Assembly (NCBI RefSeq): GCF_000473995.1
Contig: NC_022571.1
Span: forward strand, 787,501-851,500
Direction of reading: 5' to 3'
Length of the DNA: 64,000 bases
Source: Clostridium saccharobutylicum DSM 13864
GTDB taxonomy: Bacteria > Bacillota > Clostridia > Clostridiales > Clostridiaceae
Made by a program: the position numbers and the translations under genes. The notes under the pieces were generated by a model that was given only the letters and a program-made list of their open reading frames with translations, searched no databases and was not told the DNA's origin. Positions 9,466 through 18,766 of this stretch are shown in pieces; the stretch's first letter is position 1; each line of letters opens with the position of its first letter.

Positions 9466-10192
9466 TATTATTTATTACCTTATCTAAAAATTCTTTACAT
9501 CTATCACTTGTTGGGTGTGTAAAGATTTCTTCTGGAGCACCTTCTTCTAAAATGTATCCTTTGTCCATAAATATAACTCTATCGGATACATCTCTAGCAA
9601 AGTTCATTTCATGTGTTACAACAACCATAGTCATTCCTTCTTGAGCTAGGTCTTTCATAACCTTAAGAACTTCACCAACCATTTCAGGGTCTAGAGCTGA
9701 AGTTGGTTCATCAAATAAAAGAATTTTTGGATTCATTTCAAGAGCTCTAGCAATTGCTACTCTTTGCTTTTGACCACCTGATAATGTATCAGGATAAACA
9801 TCTTTCTTATCTTTTAATCCTACTTTATCTAATAAGCTAAGAGCTTTTTCAGTAGCTTCGGCTCTGTTCATTTTTTTCAATTCTAAAGGTGCTAAAAGCA
9901 TGTTTTCTAAAACTGTTAGGTGTGGAAATAAATTAAATGATTGGAAAACCATACCTATGTTTTCTCTTAATTTATTTATATCCTTATTATTTACTAATTC
10001 TTCACCTAATATAGTTATACTACCAGATTGAATTTCTTCTAATCCATTTAAACATCTTAGAAATGTACTTTTTCCTGAACCTGATGGACCTATTATGCAA
10101 AGTACTTCACCTTCTGTTACTTCTACTGAAATATCTTTAAGTACTTCTAATGATCCATAGCGTTTTTTGAGATTTTTAGCGCTTATTGCCAT
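9461..10192 (-). CDS. Polar amino-acid ABC transporter ATP-binding protein
   Basis: The energising subunit of an uptake system of the polar amino acid (HisP/GlnQ/TcyC) family. The 243 aa contain Walker [10 protein letters not shown] (35-43), the Q-loop region [11 protein letters not shown], the signature [15 protein letters not shown], Walker [13 protein letters not shown] and the switch VVTHEM. It overlaps the permease gene by 17 bp, so the two are translationally coupled, and it is the last gene of the operon. The substrate cannot be fixed from sequence; cystine, glutamine and arginine are all possible for this family. Confidence 0.93.
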   Translation of the reverse strand: MAISAKNLKKRYGSLEVLKDISVEVTEGEVLCIIGPSGSGKSTFLRCLNGLEEIQSGSITILGEELVNNKDINKLRENIGMVFQSFNLFPHLTVLENMLLAPLELKKMNRAEATEKALSLLDKVGLKDKKDVYPDTLSGGQKQRVAIARALEMNPKILLFDEPTSALDPEMVGEVLKVMKDLAQEGMTMVVVTHEMNFARDVSDRVIFMDKGYILEEGAPEEIFTHPTSDRCKEFLDKVINNK

Positions 10193-10847
10193 AGCTTAAT
10201 CTCCTTTCTATGTAGCCTGAGGCTATAGTTAATAGTGTTATTAATATAAAATACATTACAGCCATAATTGCATACATTTGAAGTGGTTTAAAGTTTCTTG
10301 CAATTATGATTTGTCCGCTTAATGTAAGTTCTCTTATACTTATTACTGATAAAATTGAAGTATCTTTTATTGTCACAATAAATTGATTTATTATAGATGG
10401 AATCATAATTTTAATAGCTTGTGGCAATATAACTTTTTTCATAGCTTTAGTGTAGCTAAGACCTAAGCATCTAGCTGCTTCCATTTGTCCATTATCTACA
10501 GCTTGTATTCCTGCTCTAAATATTTCAGCCATATAAGCAGAGGCGTTTATTGTTAAAGTTATTATTGCAGCTACCATTGGATCAAATTTTATGCTTAATG
10601 CTTGCCCAACTCCAAAGAACAGGAACAAGGCTTGAATCATAAGCGGAGTTCCTCTGATTATATATATGTAAACTGTTGCTATAGATTTTAGTATCTTAAC
10701 TTTACTAATACTAAATATTCCTAAAATAATTCCTAGTATTACAGCTAGAATTAATGATATTACTGCAATCTCTACAGTTACAAGAAGTCCGCTTAATAAA
10801 CTAGGCAAACTATCTTGTATTAATGATATAATTTCCATTATGTGCAC
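10176..10847 (-). CDS. Polar amino-acid ABC transporter permease
   Basis: A 223-aa inner-membrane subunit of the HisMQ/GlnP type, with about five helices. The N-terminal stretch [20 protein letters not shown] is the typical first helix. The EAA coupling loop reads [22 protein letters not shown] (about residues 133-154), contacting the ATPase. It lies 6 bp downstream of a binding-protein gene and overlaps the ATPase gene. A single permease gene implies a homodimeric channel. Confidence 0.92.
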   Translation of the reverse strand: MHIMEIISLIQDSLPSLLSGLLVTVEIAVISLILAVILGIILGIFSISKVKILKSIATVYIYIIRGTPLMIQALFLFFGVGQALSIKFDPMVAAIITLTINASAYMAEIFRAGIQAVDNGQMEAARCLGLSYTKAMKKVILPQAIKIMIPSIINQFIVTIKDTSILSVISIRELTLSGQIIIARNFKPLQMYAIMAVMYFILITLLTIASGYIERRLSYGNKR

Positions 10848-10853
10848 TCCTTA

Positions 10854-11633
10854 CTATTTGGCTATATATTCAGAAACAATTTCGTCATATTTTCCATTTT
10901 CCTTTAATTTTTTAAGTCCTTCATTAAATTTATCTAGTAGTTCCTTATTAGATCCTTTTTTAACAGCAAATCCATAATTTGCAGTATCTAGTTTTTGTCC
11001 TACCATTTTTAATGAAGTACCAGGATCAACTTTAATTTTATATGCAATAACAGGATAATCTTCTACTAAGAAATCAGCATTATTATTTTCTACTGCTTGG
11101 AACATTGATGGAGAATCATCAAAGTAGTTTAAAGTTAAATTATATTTATCTTTATTATCTTCTGCAAATTTAGATCCGGCAGTTCCTTTTTTTATTGAAG
11201 CTGATTTATTAGTTAAATCATTAACAGAATTTATTGAAGTATTATTTTTGTTAACTACAAGTGATAATCCAGATTCAAAATATGGATCAGAGAAATCTAA
11301 AGTTTGTTTTCTTGCATCTGTAATTGTAATAGCAGATATAGCACCATCTAATTGATTTGATACAAGTCCAGGAATGATTCCATTAAAGTCCATTGGCTTT
11401 AAGTCATATTCAAATCCTTCTTCTTTAGAAATTGCATCTAATAGTTCTACATCTATGCCTTTATAAGTTCCATTTTCTTCAATTGAAAATGGTGCAAATT
11501 TTGCATCACATGCAATAGTATATTTTTTATTATTATTTCCGCTTTTATTATCAGTACTTTGTCCACAGCCAGCTAACATTCCTATTGAAACGATTGATAC
11601 TAATAAAACACTAAAAATTGATTTCTTCTTCAT
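10854..11633 (-). CDS. Amino-acid ABC transporter substrate-binding lipoprotein (copy 1)
   Basis: A 259-aa extracellular solute-binding protein, family 3. The signal peptide ends in the lipobox LAGC (Cys about 23), so it is membrane-anchored. The body has the family features YKGIDVELLDAI, MDFNGIIPGL and the hinge DFSDPYFESGLSLVV. It is the first gene of the operon with permease and ATPase. A ribosome site (AAAGGGG) precedes the ATG. It is very similar along its whole length to the protein encoded at 12144-12917. The ligand is probably a polar amino acid. Confidence 0.92.
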   Translation of the reverse strand: MKKKSIFSVLLVSIVSIGMLAGCGQSTDNKSGNNNKKYTIACDAKFAPFSIEENGTYKGIDVELLDAISKEEGFEYDLKPMDFNGIIPGLVSNQLDGAISAITITDARKQTLDFSDPYFESGLSLVVNKNNTSINSVNDLTNKSASIKKGTAGSKFAEDNKDKYNLTLNYFDDSPSMFQAVENNNADFLVEDYPVIAYKIKVDPGTSLKMVGQKLDTANYGFAVKKGSNKELLDKFNEGLKKLKENGKYDEIVSEYIAK

Positions 11634-12079
11634 TATTATATGCCCCTTTACAAAATTATTTTTTTATAATATAAAAATTAATTGTTGTATATTTATTAAT
11701 TTTTTTTTCAATTTACTAAACTTAAACTTAAATTTTTTTTTGTATTATGAAATTTATTATATAATTCAATTCAAAAACTGTCAATAATAGTATACATATA
11801 AAATAATTTTAATGACAGTAATTTTTATAGATGGTATCAATAATAATAATATATTATGCTACATTTTAGTTTTTAAAAATTATTTTTTATATAATATGAA
11901 ATATGAATTGAAATGCATTACTTCCTTCATTATTTATTTATATTAATATTATAGAAAAAAACAATGCATAAATATGCAACAACGTGTGGTGAAAATAAAT
12001 ATATATAAATTTAAAATTAATTTATATATTTTCAATAGTTATATTTTATATTATTATGTGTGTTTTATTAACAAAATAA
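11634..12079. other. Very AT-rich gap upstream of binding-protein operon
   Basis: About 450 bp with long A/T runs and no reading frame of note. It must hold the promoter of the copy-1 operon, but several equally good TATAAT-like boxes prevent choosing one. I see no riboswitch or repeat in it. Confidence 0.4.
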
Positions 12080-12126
12080 ACTATGTAATATGATTTTATA
12101 TAACTATAAAATTAATATTACATAGT
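12080..12126 (-). terminator. Terminator after copy-2 binding-protein gene
   Basis: Perfect 12-bp arms ACTATGTAATAT (12080-12091) and ATATTACATAGT (12115-12126), followed on the minus strand by TTATTTTGTT. It separates the copy-2 gene from the complete ABC operon downstream. Confidence 0.7.
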
Positions 12127-12143
12127 CTATTTAGAGGAGAGTT

Positions 12144-12917
12144 TTATTTAGCGATGTATTGATCAACAATCTTATCGTATTGACCATTTTCTTTTATTTT
12201 CTTAAGTCCATCATTGAATTTATCTAATAATTCCTTGTTAGATCCTTTTTTAACAGCAAAACCATAATCAACATTTGTTAATTTATCTCCAGCGATTTTT
12301 AATTTTGAATTAGGGTCAACTTTAAGTTTATATGCGATAACAGGATAATCTTCTAATAAGAAATCACAGTTTCCATTTTCAACAGCTTGGAACATTGATG
12401 GAGAATCATCAAAGTAGTTTAAATTTAAACTATATTTCGATTGATTATCTTCAGCAAATTTAGCTCCAGCAGTTCCTTTTTTTAGAGAAGCAGATTTATT
12501 AGTTAAATCACTTTCTCCATTAATAGTAGTATTATTTTTATTAACAACTAGTGATAAACCAGACACAAAATATCCATCGGAGAAATCTAGAGATTGTTTT
12601 CTCTCATCTGTTATACTCATACCAGCTATTGCTCCATCTAATTGATTTGCTGTAAGTCCAGGAATAATTCCATTGAAATCCATTGGTTTTAATTCGTATT
12701 CAAATCCTTCTTCTTTGGCAACAGCATCAAGTACCTCTACGTCAATACCTTTATAAGTTCCGTTTTCTTCAAATGAAAATGGTGCATATTTTGCATCACA
12801 TGCAATTACATACTTTTTGTTCCCATCATTTGTGTTTGAGCTTGAATTACCGCATCCGACAAGACTAAATGCTAATACACCTGTTAGTAAAACTGAAATT
12901 ATTGATTTTTTCTTCAT
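12144..12917 (-). CDS. Amino-acid ABC transporter substrate-binding lipoprotein (copy 2)
   Basis: A 257-aa family-3 solute-binding lipoprotein with signal peptide and lipobox (LVGCG, Cys about 22). It matches the copy-1 protein nearly block for block (ACDAKYAPFSFEENGTYKGI, MDFNGIIPGL, SPSMFQAVENG, EDYPVIAYKLKVDP). It has no own permease or ATPase: a terminator lies after it and an attenuator-like hairpin precedes it, so it is expressed as a separate unit. It probably feeds the same membrane subunits and widens the ligand range or raises capacity. AAGGGGG precedes the ATG. Confidence 0.92.
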   Translation of the reverse strand: MKKKSIISVLLTGVLAFSLVGCGNSSSNTNDGNKKYVIACDAKYAPFSFEENGTYKGIDVEVLDAVAKEEGFEYELKPMDFNGIIPGLTANQLDGAIAGMSITDERKQSLDFSDGYFVSGLSLVVNKNNTTINGESDLTNKSASLKKGTAGAKFAEDNQSKYSLNLNYFDDSPSMFQAVENGNCDFLLEDYPVIAYKLKVDPNSKLKIAGDKLTNVDYGFAVKKGSNKELLDKFNDGLKKIKENGQYDKIVDQYIAK

Positions 12918-13026
12918 TTTTTTAAATCCCCCTTAAATAAGAATATGATAGAAGATGAAATAAGAATTTCATTTTTCATAATTTCTAAAATAGATATATT
13001 AATTATGAAAAATTTGAGTTTTATGT

Positions 13027-13076
13027 TTAAAAAATAAAAAAGAGTCCACAAACCTAGCTGATTTGCGAACTCCATT
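13027..13076 (-). promoter_or_regulatory. Terminator-like hairpin in the leader of the copy-2 binding-protein gene
   Basis: On the minus strand AGTTCGCAAATC pairs along all 12 positions (four G-U) with GGTTTGTGGACT, followed at once by CTTTTTT. This is a canonical intrinsic terminator, yet it lies about 110 nt before the start codon of the gene it faces. On the plus strand it has no T-tract. It therefore looks like an attenuator. I could not match the upstream bases to T-box, lysine, glycine or SAM leader motifs. Confidence 0.5.
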
Positions 13077-13418
13077 GTTCAAATCCTTGATTTAATAATA
13101 CATAAATAATAATTAAAAGTCAAGAAAGATGTTAAATTTACATAATAAAAAAAGATTAGACCTTTTAAAATGATATTTTTTGAAAAAAATAATTCATTTT
13201 TATGAAATATATTGTTGATTAATTGCATAAAATTATGGTGAATAGTAAAAAATCACACAATTATTTAACAATAGAAATCATAAATGATTATGTGAATGTT
13301 GAATTTACTACTCACCACATTATATAAATAAAATTATGGGCTTTATACATAGGGATACAAATTAAAAAGTGGATTTGTAATTATAAATATATATTTACCA
13401 AACCAAATGTAGTCTCTA

Positions 13419-13616
13419 TACTAGAAATCAAATACATTTTTGTGAAACAGACATTTGAAAATGAGTTGTGAAGTTTGTTAATAAGAGGTTGTTCTATTAT
13501 TGCTTGTCCTTAACTTGCTTAAGGAGCATGCAGGAATAGGGCAATATCTTATTTAGAAACTTCCAACTAATTTTCATAGTCCTGTGGAACAAAAATGTAT
13601 TTGATTTCGGTTAGCT
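13419..13616. repeat. Family B long hairpin element
   Basis: Outer ends TACTAGAAATCAAATACATT and its near-complement ending TTTGATTTCGGTTAG delimit a roughly 200-bp imperfect palindrome. Towards the centre are AGGTTGTTCTATTATTGC and GCAGGAATAGGGCAAT, with the family core GCTTGTCC...AAGGAGCATGC. It lies 3' of galM, within the 710-bp gap upstream of the copy-2 binding-protein gene. Confidence 0.7.
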
Positions 13617-13627
13617 ATAACATAAGT

Positions 13628-14683
13628 CTAAATTGTTGAGAATTTATATATTGTTTTATGGTCATATTTTTCTCCAGCTTTAAGTATTGGAGATTTAAAA
13701 TTACTACAGTTTATTGAATTAGGGAAGTATTGTGTTTCAAGACAAAATGCATTTCGCATATTATAAATAGCATTATCTTTTCCAATATCAGAGCCATCAA
13801 GAAAGTTTGCAGTATAAAATTGAACTCCAGGTTGTGTTGTATATACATCTAGAGAGATACCAGTATGTTCGCATATTGCCTTAGCAACTTTAGTTAATGG
13901 TGAATCTGTAGTGTTTAACACCCAATTATGGTCATAGCCATTTCCGAAAGTAATTTGCTCATAGTCACTATTAATATTTGCACCAATAGGAGTTAAAGTC
14001 CTAAAATCCATAGGAGTTCCATCTACATTTCTTATTTCTCCAGTAGGTATAGAATATTTATCGTTTACAGTAAACTTATCAGCATTAATCATTATCTTAT
14101 GATTAAGAACATCACCAGATGAATGACCACATAAATTAAAATAAGAATGATTTGTAAGATTAATAATAGTATCTTTATCACTTGTTGCTTCATAGTGTAA
14201 TTCTAATGAGTTATCTTCAGTTAAAATATATTTCACATTAACATTAAGATTTCCAGGATAACCTTCTTCACCATCAACACTTAAATAAGAAAGTTGTAAT
14301 ATATTATTTTTATCTTCAATTAACGTTGCATTCCAAAGTACTTTATCAAAGCCTTTTATTCCACCATGAAGGTGATTTGGTCCATTATTTGTAGCTAATT
14401 TATATTCCTTATCATTAAGTTTAAAAGTACCATATTGGATTCTATTAGCAAAACGTCCTACTAAGGCACCAAAATATTTATCACCTTTTAAATAGCCTTC
14501 TAAAGAATCATAACCTAAAACTACATCATGAAATTCACCATTTTTATCAGAAGTTAATAATGAAACAATTGTACCACCATAAGTGGAAACTTTAACTTCC
14601 ATTCCATTATTATTTTTTAATGTATAAATATAAACCTCTTTTCCGTTAGGTAATAAACCGAATAAATTTTTTTCTATAGACAT
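13628..14683 (-). CDS. galM: Aldose 1-epimerase (mutarotase)
   Basis: Interconverts alpha and beta anomers of aldoses in the cytosol. The start is the ATG at 14683 (MSIEKNLFG), 6 nt after GAGGTG; an upstream in-frame GTG overlaps that ribosome site and is rejected. The protein is 351 aa. Family motifs are GRFANRI, NHLHGG, the catalytic His region NLTNHSYFNL and GNGYDHNWVL, with the base-acting Glu expected in the C-terminal ETQYFPN segment. Two AraR-type palindromes flank its promoter exactly as at araA, so the likely physiological substrate is L-arabinose released or imported as one anomer. That is inference. Confidence 0.92.
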   Translation of the reverse strand: MSIEKNLFGLLPNGKEVYIYTLKNNNGMEVKVSTYGGTIVSLLTSDKNGEFHDVVLGYDSLEGYLKGDKYFGALVGRFANRIQYGTFKLNDKEYKLATNNGPNHLHGGIKGFDKVLWNATLIEDKNNILQLSYLSVDGEEGYPGNLNVNVKYILTEDNSLELHYEATSDKDTIINLTNHSYFNLCGHSSGDVLNHKIMINADKFTVNDKYSIPTGEIRNVDGTPMDFRTLTPIGANINSDYEQITFGNGYDHNWVLNTTDSPLTKVAKAICEHTGISLDVYTTQPGVQFYTANFLDGSDIGKDNAIYNMRNAFCLETQYFPNSINCSNFKSPILKAGEKYDHKTIYKFSTI

Positions 14684-14751
14684 AATAAACACCTCACAAT
14701 TAATATATATTGACTAATAGTATACGATTGCATAACATGTACATCAAAAGA

Positions 14752-14795
14752 TGTATGTACAAGTATATTATAATACAATAGGTCTGTACATACAA
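14752..14795 (-). promoter_or_regulatory. galM promoter with paired AraR-type operators
   Basis: On the minus strand TTGTAT (14795-14790), 17 bases, then TATAAT (14772-14767). TGTACATACA (14785-14794) overlaps the -35 box and TGTATGTACA (14752-14761) lies just after the -10 box, 33 bp apart. The araA promoter has the same boxes, spacer and operator spacing. The motif matches the B. subtilis AraR consensus core TGTACGTACA. Confidence 0.75.
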
Positions 14796-14967
14796 TTACT
14801 TACAGCAAATTAATTGAAAAATTCTGCTAGAGCAGATGAAAGAAAATAACGAGAAGAATATATTTAATAATTATTATATTTAAGAATTATTATGTTAAAA
14901 TTATATTACAAATAATGGAAAAATAATTGTGATTATATGCATCTATGAGACAAGAAAGGAGGTAGTT

Positions 14968-16170
14968 ATGTGGAAATTAATTATTGCAGATGATGAGCCT
15001 AAAATTAGAAGAGGCATTAGGAATATGATGAATTGGGAAAGTTATGATATAGAGATAATTGGTGAAGCAGAAGATGGGGAAATTGCTTTAGAGGTAATTA
15101 GTGAGAAAAAGCCTGATATTGTTCTATTAGATATTAATATGCCATTTATAAATGGATTAAATCTTTTGAAAAAGTTAAATAATTTAAATATTAAAAGTCT
15201 TGTGATAATAATAAGTGGATATGATGATTTTTCATATGTGCAAAGAGCATTACAGTTTAAAGTATTTGATTATATTTTGAAACCTGTAAATAAGAAGAAT
15301 ATGTCTGAAATAATATTAAAAGCAATTTGTAGGCTTGAAGAAATTAAAAGGGAAGAAAATTATAAAACATGGGTGAAAAAACAGTTAACTAACAACATAG
15401 ACAAACTAAGAAAGACATTTTTTAGTGAATGGCTGGATAATAAATTAACTGATGATGAAGCGTTAGCTGAAATGAATTTTTTTAATATTAAATTTGAAGA
15501 TAATATAGGAATTATAATTATAAAACTTATTGATAAAATGAATTTTGAAATAGTAAACAAAGATTGGAATGAAGATTTATTAGAATTTGCGATTTCAAAC
15601 TTATTAAATGAAGAATTCAAAGATTTTAAAAATAAACTTATTTTTACAGATGATAAAAAAAATATTATATTAGTTGCTAATATAAATGAAACAGTAAATT
15701 GGATTAACACTGAGAAAAGGATACAAGTAGATATATCAAAATATTTAAAATGTAGTGCAATAGTTAAGCAAAAAGAAATATATGGTGGCATTTTAAAAGT
15801 AAAAAATGCTTATACTGATCTTATAAATACCATAAATGACGAAAAGAAATATAATCCTATTGTATTGTTTGCCATTAAATATATAGAAGAAAATTATTAT
15901 TTAAATAATTTAAGTGTAAATGAAATTTCAAATAAATTAGAAGTAACATCCTCATATTTAAGCAAACTAATAAAAAAGGAAACAGGATTATCGTTTATAG
16001 ATTACTTAACTAATGTGAGAATAAAACAAGCTATGTGCATTATGAGAGATCCTATAGTTAAGATTTATGATGTTGCTGAATTAGTTGGATATAGCAATCA
16101 GCATTATTTTTGTAGAGCTTTTAAAAAAATTGTTGGAGTTTCTCCCACAGAATATAAGAGAGGGCGATAA
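14968..16170 (+). CDS. YesN-type response regulator with AraC DNA-binding domain
   Basis: Two-component regulator that would activate sugar-transport genes. The start is ATG 14968, 5 nt after AGGAGG. The 400-aa protein has an N-terminal receiver domain (IIADDEPKIRR; phospho-acceptor Asp55 in VLLDINMP; conserved Lys in YILKPVNKK). A divergent middle region of about 170 residues follows, then a C-terminal AraC double helix-turn-helix (LSVNEISNKLEV; VAELVGYSNQHYFCRAFKK; VSPTEYKR). The stop is 2 bp from the next gene. Its likely partner kinase is encoded at 22819, on the far side of the ABC operon. Confidence 0.9.
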   Translation: MWKLIIADDEPKIRRGIRNMMNWESYDIEIIGEAEDGEIALEVISEKKPDIVLLDINMPFINGLNLLKKLNNLNIKSLVIIISGYDDFSYVQRALQFKVFDYILKPVNKKNMSEIILKAICRLEEIKREENYKTWVKKQLTNNIDKLRKTFFSEWLDNKLTDDEALAEMNFFNIKFEDNIGIIIIKLIDKMNFEIVNKDWNEDLLEFAISNLLNEEFKDFKNKLIFTDDKKNIILVANINETVNWINTEKRIQVDISKYLKCSAIVKQKEIYGGILKVKNAYTDLINTINDEKKYNPIVLFAIKYIEENYYLNNLSVNEISNKLEVTSSYLSKLIKKETGLSFIDYLTNVRIKQAMCIMRDPIVKIYDVAELVGYSNQHYFCRAFKKIVGVSPTEYKRGR

Positions 16171-16172
16171 TA

Positions 16173-17117
16173 ATGAAGAAGAAAAGAATTATAATATTTA
16201 TGATAATAGTTACAATTTTTTTATGTATGATTACTTTTCTTATAATAAAGCTATATGAATCAAAAATGAAAGAAAAAGATACATTTGTTATTGGAATGTC
16301 TCAAGCAAACTTATATGAACCATGGAGAATAGCTATGAATAAGGAAATTTCAGAGGAAGCTAAAAAACATAATAATGTAAAAATAATTTATAAGGATGCT
16401 GGAGGAGATTCTGAAAAGCAAAAAAAAGATATACAGGATTTAATTAATTTTGGAGCAAATTTATTAATAGTATCAATAAATGACTCTAAAGAATTAACTC
16501 CAGCTGTTAAGAAAGCGTATGAATCAATACCAGTAATAGTATTAGATAGAGCTGTTGAAGGTTATGATTATACGCTTTATATAGGTTCAGATGCAAAATC
16601 AATAGGAGTACAAGCAGGCGAGTTAGTAAATCAATTGACAGGTACAAGTAATATGAAGATTATAGAGGTACAAGGTATGCTTAATTCTATTACAGATGAA
16701 GAAATAACCAATGGATTTAAAGATTCAATTGGAAAAAATAGAAATATAACTATAGATAGAACTATTGTTGGAGATTGGCAAAAGAGTGAAACTCAAGATA
16801 AAATTGAAAATATTCTGAAGGATGATACAAATATAAATTTAATTTTTGCACATAGTGACTATATGGCATTAGGTGCATATTATGCAGCTCAAAACGTAGG
16901 AGATAAAAATATAAAGATAATAGGTGTGGATGGGCTGGAAGGACATGAAAATGGAATACATCTGGTTAAAAATGGACAGCTCGAAGGAACATTTACTTGT
17001 AAGACTGGAGGGAAAGAAGCAGTACAATATGCAGTAAAAATATTAAAAAAGAAAGAGGAAATTCCTAAAAAAATTTTATTAGAATGTAATAAAATTACTA
17101 AGAAAACTTTAAATTAA
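16173..17117 (+). CDS. Membrane-anchored sugar-binding sensor protein (XylFII-like)
   Basis: A 314-aa periplasmic-binding-protein fold of the ribose/xylose type (Peripla_BP_4). Its N-terminus is an uncleaved-looking membrane helix (IIIFMIIVTIFLCMITFLII, residues 6-25) with no clear lipobox. It lies 2 bp after the yesN-type gene, so the pair is co-expressed. This arrangement resembles the XylFII sugar sensor known from C. beijerinckii, which binds xylose outside the cell and docks to a LytS kinase to signal to YesN. That it is a co-sensor rather than a transport subunit is inferred from the anchor and from the separate transport binding protein next door. The ligand is unknown. Confidence 0.75.
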   Translation: MKKKRIIIFMIIVTIFLCMITFLIIKLYESKMKEKDTFVIGMSQANLYEPWRIAMNKEISEEAKKHNNVKIIYKDAGGDSEKQKKDIQDLINFGANLLIVSINDSKELTPAVKKAYESIPVIVLDRAVEGYDYTLYIGSDAKSIGVQAGELVNQLTGTSNMKIIEVQGMLNSITDEEITNGFKDSIGKNRNITIDRTIVGDWQKSETQDKIENILKDDTNINLIFAHSDYMALGAYYAAQNVGDKNIKIIGVDGLEGHENGIHLVKNGQLEGTFTCKTGGKEAVQYAVKILKKKEEIPKKILLECNKITKKTLN

Positions 17118-17142
17118 TAACATATACTTTGCATAAATAATT

Positions 17143-17206
17143 TAAGCCACATTTAAAAAATAACAAGTTGATTTTGATGAAATTTTGAACTTGTTATTTT
17201 ATTTTA
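17143..17206 (+). terminator. Family A repeat serving as terminator
   Basis: AAGCCACATTTAAAAAATAACAAG starts a copy reduced to one hairpin: AAATAACAAGTT and AACTTGTTATTT are perfect 12-nt arms, followed by TATTTTA. It closes the regulator/sensor pair. Confidence 0.7.
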
Positions 17207-17325
17207 TGAATCTAAGATTAAGAGCTAAAAAGTATACAAAAGTTCTAAATTGTGCAAATACAATTTGGAGTTATAAATATATAATAGATTTATGAAAACG
17301 AAAACATAGTATGGGGGGATTAGTA

Positions 17326-18324
17326 ATGAAATTTAAAAAGATGATGGCATTGGTAGCTAGCACAGTTTTATGTGTAGGAATGCTTGCAGGATGTGGAAGT
17401 ACAAGCTCTAGTACAGGATCTCAATCAACAAGTAGTAAATCAGATAAAAAGGTAATTGGTTTTGCACAAGTTGGTGCAGAAAGCGGTTGGAGAACAGCAG
17501 AAACTGATTCAATTAAATCAATCCCAACTTTAGATTCAAATTTCGATTTAAAATTCTCTGATGGTCAACAAAAACAAGAAAATCAAATTAAAGCAATAAG
17601 ATCATTTATTGCACAAAAGGTAGACTTAATTGCCTTAGATCCAGTTGTTGAGACAGGATGGGATACTGTATTGCAAGAAGCTAAAGATGCTAAAATTCCA
17701 GTAGTAATTGTTGATAGAAATGTAACAGTTTCTGATGATTCACTTTATAAATGCTTTTTAGGTTCAGATATGGAAGAGGAAGGGAAAAAGGCAGCTCAGA
17801 TTGTAATTGATCAATTTGGTAAGGATGCAAAACTTAATATAGCTGAACTTCAAGGAACTGTTGGATCAACTGCAATGGTTGGAAGACAAAAAGGATTTAA
17901 TGAAACTATAAAAGATTGTCCAAATTATAAGATAGTAAAATCACAAACAGGTGACTTTACTCGTGCAAAAGGTAAAGAAGTAATGGAAGCTTTCTTAAAA
18001 TCAGATGGAGATAATATAAATGTATTATGGTCTCATAATGATGATATGGCTGTTGGTGCTATTCAAGCTATAGAGGAATATGGAAAACAACCAGGTAAAG
18101 ATATATTTATAGTTTCATGTGATGGTATTAAAGATATGTTCCAATTAATGGCTGATGGTAAATCAAATGCAATTGTTGAATGTAACCCATTGCTTGGACC
18201 TCAATTATTAGAAGTGTCTAAAGATATACTAGATGGTAAAGATGTTGAAAGATCTATAAAGTCTAAAGAAAGCCAATTCTTACAAAAGGATGCAGCAACT
18301 GAATTACCTAATAGACAATATTAA
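17326..18324 (+). CDS. Sugar ABC transporter substrate-binding lipoprotein (YtfQ-like)
   Basis: Binds a sugar outside the cell for the ABC importer that follows. The start is ATG 17326 behind GGGGGGAT; an ATG 15 nt upstream overlaps the ribosome site. The 332-aa protein has a lipobox (LAGCG). Recalled segments of E. coli YtfQ are closely matched: GFAQVGAESGWRTAETDSIK, DGQQKQENQIKA, DPVVETGW, ELQGTVGSTAMVGRQKGF, SQTGDFTRAKGKEVMEAF and HNDDMAVGAIQAI. YtfQ binds furanose sugars including galactofuranose and arabinofuranose. The nearby AraR-type operator makes arabinose a good candidate, by inference. Confidence 0.88.
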   Translation: MKFKKMMALVASTVLCVGMLAGCGSTSSSTGSQSTSSKSDKKVIGFAQVGAESGWRTAETDSIKSIPTLDSNFDLKFSDGQQKQENQIKAIRSFIAQKVDLIALDPVVETGWDTVLQEAKDAKIPVVIVDRNVTVSDDSLYKCFLGSDMEEEGKKAAQIVIDQFGKDAKLNIAELQGTVGSTAMVGRQKGFNETIKDCPNYKIVKSQTGDFTRAKGKEVMEAFLKSDGDNINVLWSHNDDMAVGAIQAIEEYGKQPGKDIFIVSCDGIKDMFQLMADGKSNAIVECNPLLGPQLLEVSKDILDGKDVERSIKSKESQFLQKDAATELPNRQY

Positions 18325-18360
18325 TATAGATATCCAAAATATAAATCATATTTATGCGAT

Positions 18361-18611
18361 AGTTAACCGAAATTCCATACATTTTTGTTCCACAGAGCCA
18401 TGAAATTTTCACTGAAATGTTCTAAATACAAGGTTGTGCCCATTTTTGCATGCTCCTAATATAAAAGCTCAAAGAGAAAGTTCGAATAACGAAATGTAAA
18501 ATTTCGATTCTCACTTTTAGGACAAGCAAGAAAATGGTACAACCTTGTACTAAGAACCTTCACAGTTCAATTTCAATGCCTGTTTCACAAAAATGTATGT
18601 AATTTCTAGTA
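18361..18611. repeat. Family B long hairpin element
   Basis: About 250 bp. The left arm (TTAACCGAAATTCCATACAT, TTTTTGTTCCACAG, ATACAAGGTTGTGCCCATTTT) is matched by the right arm (AAAATGGTACAACCTTGTAC, CTGTTTCACAAAAATGTATG, AATTTCTAGTATGG). The centre contains GCATGCTCCT and GGACAAGCAAG. It separates the binding-protein gene from the rest of the importer operon. Confidence 0.75.
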
Positions 18612-18670
18612 TGGAAACACATTCTAATTATAAGTCTAATCTTAGATTGGATATCTATAACATTAAGCAA

Positions 18671-18704
18671 TATAAGAGCTGGACATTAAGTTCAAGCTCT
18701 TATA
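18671..18704. other. Hairpin before the importer ATPase gene
   Basis: TATAAGAGCT (18671-18680) and AGCTCTTATA (18695-18704) form a perfect 10-bp stem without a good T-tract. It may limit read-through, or protect the 3' end of the abundant binding-protein mRNA from decay. Confidence 0.45.
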
Positions 18705-18717
18705 TTTAAAGTTTAAA

Positions 18718-18727
18718 AGTACGTACA
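18718..18727. promoter_or_regulatory. AraR-type operator before the sugar importer genes
   Basis: AGTACGTACA matches the TGTACGTACA palindrome in 9 of 10 positions and lies 40 bp before the ATPase start. It suggests that the ATPase and permeases belong to the arabinose regulon. Confidence 0.6.
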
Positions 18728-18766
18728 TGTTAATACATATTCATTAAAGTAAAGGGAGGGGTATAA

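Noticed and set aside
13027..13076. T-box leader
   Set aside because: No AGGGTGGNACCGCG-type antiterminator sequence is present.
16173..17117. Reading the anchored sugar-binding protein as the importer's transport subunit
   Set aside because: It has an uncleaved-looking helix instead of a lipobox, is coupled to the regulator gene, and a proper lipoprotein binding protein follows before the ATPase.
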